Source: JAXIPB01 sp045403155 (GTDB lineage Bacteria; Actinomycetota; Actinomycetes; Mycobacteriales; Micromonosporaceae). Taken from it: DNA of 9,764 nt. Shown piece after piece: positions 6,513-9,764 of the stretch. Each line of letters begins with the position of its first letter. Position 1 is the first letter of the stretch. Both the position numbers and the translations under genes were made by a program. The stretch spans positions 1-9,764 of the forward strand of contig JAXIPB010000315.1 in NCBI GenBank assembly GCA_045403155.1. The letters run 5' to 3'. The notes under the pieces are model-generated. The model saw nothing but the letters and a program-made list of their open reading frames with translations, made no database searches and was not told where the DNA came from.

Positions 6513-7166
6513 CTACGGCTCCAGACCCGAGTCATGGAGCCACGCGAAAGCGGACGCCTGGTCGTCTGCTGGGTCCGCGTTCTCCGGCCAGAGTTGGATA
6601 GCGCGAGTGGCAGCGTCGAGGATGAACTGGGCGTCGATATCAGAGTGAGATTCGTTGATCCCGAATGCCGGCCACTCGCAGACGAATGTCACCGGTCCGG
6701 GTGGCGGCAGTGGCCACACCCAGAAGGTCATGTCCTGTCGGCGCGCGCCTCCACCGCCGCCGTCGGCAAGGAGGACCACGCCGGCCGGCTCGAACTCCGA
6801 GGACCAGATCGGAGGGCTCAAGTTGGTGGCGGCCCGGCCGTCTGAAAATCGAAGTCCGAGCCGGAGAAACTCGTCCGGCAGCGGCTCGTCGCGGAACTGG
6901 TCAGGCAGGGGATGCATAACCCCCCAATCGGCCCCTCGCCGACGCCGATCCTCACGCAAGACGGCGCAGACGGAAAACTCGAAGCCGGTCGGGTATGCCG
7001 ACAATCCGATCACGGCAACTGCTGCGTCAGGCGTGCGCGCCAACACAAACTCCGTGGCCACGACGCCCGGCAACGCTGCCTCCGGCTTGATCCACGCGGG
7101 CCTAGGCCTCCGGGGCCGTTCTCGCTCGGGCTGTGCGACAGGTGGCGGCCGATCGAAGAACCCCAT
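6513..7166 (-). CDS. Conserved actinobacterial hypothetical protein
   Basis: A 217-residue protein with no disruption. It starts MGFFDRPPP, has a Pro/Arg-rich linker (about 8-25), then PAWIKPEAALPGVVATEFVL, AAVAVIGLSAYPTGFEFSVC and LRLGLRFSDGRAA. A glycine-rich turn (GGGGGARR) precedes FWVWPLPPPGPVTFVCEWPA and FGI, and a C-terminal helix follows (AQFILDAATRAIQLWPE). From memory this architecture, especially the glycine-rich turn before WPLPPPGP and EWPAxGI, recurs in many actinomycete hypothetical proteins of unknown function. There is no signal peptide or membrane helix, so it is likely cytoplasmic. ATG 7166 is supported by GGCAGGA (7173-7179) 6 nt upstream. It stands alone between two repeat-containing gaps. 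Confidence 0.85.
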   Translation of the reverse strand: MGFFDRPPPVAQPERERPRRPRPAWIKPEAALPGVVATEFVLARTPDAAVAVIGLSAYPTGFEFSVCAVLREDRRRRGADWGVMHPLPDQFRDEPLPDEFLRLGLRFSDGRAATNLSPPIWSSEFEPAGVVLLADGGGGGARRQDMTFWVWPLPPPGPVTFVCEWPAFGINESHSDIDAQFILDAATRAIQLWPENADPADDQASAFAWLHDSGLEP

Positions 7167-7197
7167 GGTTCATCCTGCCCCGGCCGCCGGCAGACCC

Positions 7198-7236
7198 CTC
7201 ATCCCGACCGAGTTCGCCGACGCACTCATCTCGGCA
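7198..7236 (+). repeat. Intergenic tandem element, divergent copy
   Basis: CCCCTCATCCCGACC is followed 27 bp later by GACGCACTCATCTCGGCA. It resembles the family at 6459 and 8058 but with wider spacing. The 16 bases at 7221-7236 recur exactly at 4341-4356. It lies upstream of the hypothetical gene that starts at 7166 on the minus strand. Confidence 0.35.
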
Positions 7237-7374
7237 GAGTCGACCGGTTTCGCGCGGGCGCCTGGTCAACGCGCGCTTCGCAAGCAGAAGCGGGCGTTCG
7301 CCGCTCTGTGGCAGACGCGGCGGATTGACGCGAATTGGTGACGGGTGTGTGCCGTGGCGAAGTGTGAGTGCAGG

Positions 7375-8004
7375 TCAGTCGTCTGTGCTCTGGGTGTAGG
7401 TCGGGTCCGGGTCGTGGAGCTGTCGGCCCCCGAACTCACTCAGCCACCGCTCCCGAGTGATGTCGTACTCGACATCACCTTGCTCCTGACCGGGGATCGG
7501 CACGTCGTACTCCTCGGCGAAGGTCCGGACGAACTTCAGCCCCACCGAGGCCATGGTGGCGCGGGAGGGCTGGTTGACCGCCATCGTCTGCGCAAAGATT
7601 CGCGTGAGGCCGAGGTCCTCGAATCCGTGGCGCACGAGTTCGCGAGCGCCCTCGGACGCATATCCTTGACGCCAGTAGCGTCGCGGCAGTCGATAGCCGA
7701 GATCAGCCTCGCCGGGTACCCGTGGCTGGCTTGGCCCGTGCGGTGGCTGCAGCATCCACAGCCCGATCGGTTCACCGTCGCTGCTACCGATCCATTGGCC
7801 GAGCCCGTCCGCCTCCGCCGCCGCAGCCAGTGCACGGCGCAACCGCTCCTGGGTCTCCTCCGCTGTCAGGCCCCGGTGGAAGAGAAAGCGATGCACCACT
7901 GGGTCGGAGTTCAGGTCGACCAGGAAGGGTAGGTGGTCCTCGGATAACGGGACGAGTTCCAGCCGGTCGGTTCGAAGGGCGGCCTGAGACATTCCGTTGA
8001 CCAT
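7375..8004 (-). CDS. GNAT acetyltransferase (RimJ/RimL type)
   Basis: A 209-residue GNAT-fold N-acetyltransferase of the ribosomal-protein-alanine type. The N-terminus LRTDRLELVPLSEDHLPFLV is the family signature. GEPIGLWMLQ is the beta-4 region. ADLGYRLPRRYWRQGYASEG (about 100-119) holds the acetyl-CoA pyrophosphate loop (RQGYAS), and LGLTRIFAQTMAVNQPSRAT (131-150) with MASVGLKFV the CoA-contacting end, including the conserved Asn144. The substrate cannot be told: close relatives acetylate protein N-termini or small amines. Candidate starts are ATG 8004, ATG 7992 (closer to the usual family start) and GTG 8034; none has a good ribosome binding site. The gene is intact and diverges from the next GNAT gene. 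Confidence 0.88.
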   Translation of the reverse strand: MVNGMSQAALRTDRLELVPLSEDHLPFLVDLNSDPVVHRFLFHRGLTAEETQERLRRALAAAAEADGLGQWIGSSDGEPIGLWMLQPPHGPSQPRVPGEADLGYRLPRRYWRQGYASEGARELVRHGFEDLGLTRIFAQTMAVNQPSRATMASVGLKFVRTFAEEYDVPIPGQEQGDVEYDITRERWLSEFGGRQLHDPDPTYTQSTDD

Positions 8005-8057
8005 ACGTCGCCGGGTTCCCGTCCCGCATCTCACTTCCGGATCAGGACGCCAGGAGA

Positions 8058-8091
8058 GCTCGCTGCGGAGTGATGACTCATCGCGGCAGAA
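8058..8091 (+). repeat. Intergenic element, copy C
   Basis: GCTCGCTGCGGAG is followed by TGATGACTCATCGCGGCAGA. The second part matches the CTCATCGCGGCA core of the family. It lies in the gap between the divergent acetyltransferase genes. Confidence 0.4.
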
Positions 8092-8154
8092 CAGGATGCG
8101 TCGGACTGGTGTGGCACTCCCAAAACCAACGCGAGGCGGACGGCGTCAGGCAGG

Positions 8155-8160
8155 TAGGCT
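8155..8160 (+). promoter_or_regulatory. Leaderless -10 element (TAGGCT)
   Basis: TAGGCT fits TAnnnT and lies 7 nt before GTG 8168, the same geometry as at 211 and 8746. The AGG within it could alternatively serve as a ribosome binding site at about 9 nt spacing, so the leaderless reading is not certain. Confidence 0.35.
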
Positions 8161-8167
8161 CGCCGCC

Positions 8168-8638
8168 GTGGACGTGGCCCTCCGCGAGATCACCGACGCG
8201 AACCGCGAGGCCGTTCTTTCGCTGCGGGTAGCACCCGGACAGGAACGGTTCGTCTCGTCGGTGCGCGGAGCGCTGGAGGAGGCTGCGCAGTACCCGCACG
8301 CCAAGCCCTGGTACCGGGCGGTCTACGCGGGCGACGAGCCGGTCGGGTTCGTCATGCTGAGCTGGAATGTAGCGCCGCAGCCACCGGAGATCATCGGGCC
8401 GTGGTTCCTGTGGAAGTTACTCATCGACCAGCGGCATCAGGGCCGCGGCTACGGCGCGGCGGTCGTGCGACAGATCGCGCGGCTCATTCAGGCCGAGGGC
8501 GGGACGGAACTGCTGACGAGCCATGTACCGGGAGAGGACGGCCCAGCCGGATTCTACGAAAGGCTCGGGTTCGTGGCGACCGGTGAGCTCGACCCCGACG
8601 ACGAGGTCATCCTGCGCCTCACGCTGCCGAGGACATAG
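8168..8638 (+). CDS. GNAT acetyltransferase (diamine/spermidine acetyltransferase-like)
   Basis: A 156-residue single GNAT domain. It opens VALREITDANREAVLSLRVA, has the long alpha1-alpha2 region GQERFVSSVRGALEEAAQYP and the beta-4 strand GFVMLSWN, and carries LWKLLIDQRHQGRGYGAAVV (81-100), where QGRGYG (91-96) is the acetyl-CoA loop. The C-terminus has the usual GPAGFYERLGFVATGE. The LWxLLIDxxxQGxGYG pattern is characteristic of the PaiA/BltD-like polyamine acetyltransferase group, so a small amine is the best substrate guess, though not proven. GTG 8168 is chosen for the TAGGCT upstream; GTG 8174 is possible. The frame is intact. Confidence 0.88.
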   Translation: MDVALREITDANREAVLSLRVAPGQERFVSSVRGALEEAAQYPHAKPWYRAVYAGDEPVGFVMLSWNVAPQPPEIIGPWFLWKLLIDQRHQGRGYGAAVVRQIARLIQAEGGTELLTSHVPGEDGPAGFYERLGFVATGELDPDDEVILRLTLPRT

Positions 8639-8703
8639 TTCGCCAGCCCGCCGCAGCCTGGGTAGCCGCCGCAGCCATCATCTGTTGGACCGCGTGTCGC
8701 GCT

Positions 8704-8743
8704 GCTGCACCGATGCCGACAACCACGCGCTCGGCGGCATGAG
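8704..8743 (+). repeat. Intergenic tandem element, copy D
   Basis: GCTGCACCGATGCCGAC is followed by AACCACGCGCTCGGCGGCAT and GAG. The core CGCTCGGCGGCA is shared with the copy near 9642. This copy ends 2 bp before the -10-like TAACTT of the zinc-ribbon gene, so it occupies that promoter's upstream region. Confidence 0.45.
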
Positions 8744-8745
8744 AG

Positions 8746-8751
8746 TAACTT
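8746..8751 (+). promoter_or_regulatory. Leaderless -10 element (TAACTT)
   Basis: TAACTT lies 6 nt before GTG 8758, and no Shine-Dalgarno sequence is present in the gap (CAGGCC). This is the third case of the TAnnnT-N6/7-start arrangement. No -35 consensus is visible; the repeat unit occupies that place. Confidence 0.4.
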
Positions 8752-8757
8752 CAGGCC

Positions 8758-9009
8758 GTGCGGGACGAGGGCGTCGATCTTGGCTACGAATATCTCGGCT
8801 ACGGACCATTCGCGACCGGCGGCGGAGTGGGCTGGCACATGCATCCCGAACTGCATGCTCGGTGTGTCCGCTGTGGGGACTACGTTTCACTCGACCCAGA
8901 TGAATTCGGCGACTGCCGCTGCGGGGCGATACACAAGGACCCCGACGCCGGGCGGTTCGGGTCAAGTCTGGGAGACGATCAAATCGAAATCTACCGTCGT
9001 ACGCCGTGA
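8758..9009 (+). CDS. Small zinc-ribbon-like hypothetical protein
   Basis: An 83-residue protein with two cysteine pairs: CVRC (Cys36, Cys39) and CRC (Cys53, Cys55), separated by GDYVSLDPDEFGD. Four cysteines in CxxC-x13-CxC spacing suggest one zinc site. HMHPEL just before adds histidines that might take part. The N-terminus is Tyr/Gly-rich (LGYEYLGYGPFATGGGVGW), and the C-terminus, HKDPDAGRFGSSLGDD, looks conserved-family-like. It is intact and cytoplasmic (no signal peptide or membrane helix). The function is unknown; a small metal-binding or nucleic-acid-binding role is only inference. GTG 8758 is chosen because TAACTT sits 6 nt upstream. It lies between two copies of the repeat. Confidence 0.75.
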   Translation: MRDEGVDLGYEYLGYGPFATGGGVGWHMHPELHARCVRCGDYVSLDPDEFGDCRCGAIHKDPDAGRFGSSLGDDQIEIYRRTP

Positions 9010-9010
9010 C

Positions 9011-9053
9011 GAGACCGGCTCACCGGCGTCAGACGCACCAATCGCGGCATGAG
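9011..9053 (+). repeat. Intergenic tandem element, copy E
   Basis: GAGACCGGCTCACCGGCGTC is followed by AGACGCACCAATCGCGGCAT and GAG, with cores 19 bp apart. It begins 2 bp after the stop of the zinc-ribbon gene. The first unit holds CCGG-CTCA-CCGG. The ATGAG end of the second unit supplies the ATG at 9049 of the next open frame. Confidence 0.5.
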
Positions 9054-9102
9054 CGGACGGATTTCTAGTGCTCTTCGCATTAAATATTGCGATCATCAAA
9101 CA

Positions 9103-9597
9103 GTGCGTGACGGAGGAGAAGTCGTCCCGCGCCCGACGGTCGTCGCGGCGAGGTTGGCGCTTGGACTGCTCGATGTGAATCGCGTGCCATGGTGGGCCGC
9201 CGAGTGGCTAGCCCAGGGACACGATGGCGAGTCGTTGCGCACCCTCGCCGGACTGAACGATCGTGATCCACTAGCCATTCACGACGTCCTTTTGGACGCG
9301 CTGGCAGAGACCGGTACGACCGTGCCCGCTTCGGATCGCGATGCCGCATCGGTCGTCTTCCGCGACGTGGTGAGACAGTTTGTGTCGAAGCACTTGAATG
9401 AGCGCCAGGTTGCGCGGGCCGTAGATCAGGTCCTCGCCACGGTCATGTACTCAAACGAGGTAGTCATGGAGCCGCTCGGCCAGCTCAATGGTGTCGACGA
9501 TGAGTGGAGCGGCGGTTGGGGGCGGAACGACGCCGAACTCAGGGCAATCGTTCGCGAGGCGTGCATCGCGCAGCTCGTCGACGAGCCTTCGGCGTGA
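9103..9597 (+). CDS. Conserved hypothetical protein, start codon uncertain
   Basis: An intact soluble, mostly helical protein of about 160 residues: RPTVVAARLALGLLDVNRVP, WWAAEWLAQGHDGESLRTLA, PLAIHDVLLDALAETG, VVFRDVVRQFVSKHLNERQV and ARAVDQVLATVMY, then PLGQLNGVDDEWSGGWGRND and AELRAIVREACIAQL. From memory, actinomycete relatives of unknown function begin close to PRPTVxxARL. A strong ribosome binding site, GGAGGAG (9112-9118), sits just before that point, but the codons at 9121-9126 are GTC GTC, not a start. The in-frame options are GTG 9103 (no ribosome binding site) and ATG 9049 (inside the repeat). A single change of GTG to GTC, or an error, would explain this. No catalytic motif is seen. 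Confidence 0.8.
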   Translation: MRDGGEVVPRPTVVAARLALGLLDVNRVPWWAAEWLAQGHDGESLRTLAGLNDRDPLAIHDVLLDALAETGTTVPASDRDAASVVFRDVVRQFVSKHLNERQVARAVDQVLATVMYSNEVVMEPLGQLNGVDDEWSGGWGRNDAELRAIVREACIAQLVDEPSA

Positions 9598-9618
9598 TCT
9601 CCCAACGAGTAGCATCAC

Positions 9619-9663
9619 CCGCTCCCGAAACCACTGACGACCGCCCGCTCGGCGGCAAATGAG
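9619..9663 (+). repeat. Intergenic tandem element, copy F
   Basis: CCGCTCCCGAAACCACTGAC is followed by GACCGCCCGCTCGGCGGCAA and ATGAG. The second unit is the close partner of the copy at 8704, with two extra A bases before ATGAG. It lies about 20 bp after the last gene. The DNA beyond it to 9764 has no recognisable gene; TTGACA at 9736-9741 matches a -35 element, but the window ends before any -10. Confidence 0.45.
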
Positions 9664-9764
9664 ATGACATGCATCGGCTCGCTCGGCGTGGGGCCGTTGA
9701 GCTGACGGAAGCCCGCTCAGACTGCCGGCGATGTCTTGACAGACCTCGGTTCGGGGGGGCCTCC

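Noticed and set aside
7166..7341. Plus-strand 58-residue frame starting with ATG 7166
   Set aside because: It has good third-position G/C, but it runs through the divergent repeat copy, has no ribosome binding site, shares its ATG bases with the start of the opposite gene and resembles no family.
6655..7341. Plus-strand 228-residue frame antisense to the hypothetical at 6513-7166
   Set aside because: The minus-strand product shows a coherent family pattern and a ribosome binding site; the plus frame is a shadow rich in Arg, Pro and Ser.
7345..7932. Plus-strand 195-residue frame antisense to the first GNAT gene
   Set aside because: The minus strand carries a complete GNAT domain with its acetyl-CoA loop; the plus frame has no domain pattern.
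3552..9663. CRISPR array
   Set aside because: The repeats are degenerate, spaced by whole genes and not separated by constant-length spacers; no cas gene is seen.
9600..9705. Possible integron attC site (TCCCAAC ... GTTGAGC) around the last repeat
   Set aside because: Only the right box fits GTTRRRY; the left box breaks RYYYAAC. The other repeat copies show no such boxes, genes lie on both strands, and no integrase is present.
9736..9741. TTGACA as a promoter for a gene to the right
   Set aside because: It is a perfect -35 hexamer, but the window ends before a -10 could be seen, so no promoter is called.

Overview
The window is high-GC DNA with a strong G/C bias at third codon positions, GTG starts, genes that appear to begin at the transcript 5' end, and proteins of actinobacterial type. 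It most likely comes from the chromosome of a filamentous actinomycete, in an accessory region of short, mostly single-gene units on both strands. I see no rRNA, tRNA, transposase, integrase, phage gene or CRISPR array.

Layout. A gene end (2-97) is followed by an intact APH-type phosphotransferase (223-1206, +) and 460 bp with no recognisable gene. Then comes a regulated module: a VOC/glyoxalase-like gene (1670-2045, -) divergent from a TetR-family regulator (2152-2787, +), with two operator-like dyads between them and a DUF1330-like gene coupled to the regulator through a GTGA overlap. A conserved hypothetical follows (3090-3534, +), then a lipoprotein (3655-4134, -), a broken unknown gene (4205-4626, -), an alpha/beta-hydrolase C-terminal fragment (4580-4858, +) and a DUF4304-type gene (4831-5484, -). 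After a doubtful small ORF come a membrane protein with a PH-like C-terminus (5801-6384, +), a conserved actinobacterial hypothetical (6513-7166, -), two GNAT acetyltransferases (7375-8004, -; 8168-8638, +), a small CxxC/CxC zinc-ribbon-like protein (8758-9009, +) and another conserved hypothetical (9103-9597, +).

Two patterns stand out. First, between about 1.8 and 5.9 kb at least six genes need a change of reading frame to give a coherent protein, yet intact genes (TetR, lipoprotein, DUF4304) lie between them. The block is either decaying or carries sequencing errors. Second, a degenerate element, often as two tandem units about 18-20 bp apart and ending in a core like CATCGCGGCATGAG, occurs in the same orientation in most gaps from 3.5 kb to the right end. 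It is not a feature class I can name. Three genes also appear to have leaderless promoters (TAnnnT 6-7 bp before the start codon).

The genes do not form one pathway. The only clear regulatory unit is the TetR/VOC/DUF1330 module, plausibly a small-molecule stress or detoxification response. The rest reads as a collection of independent accessory genes.
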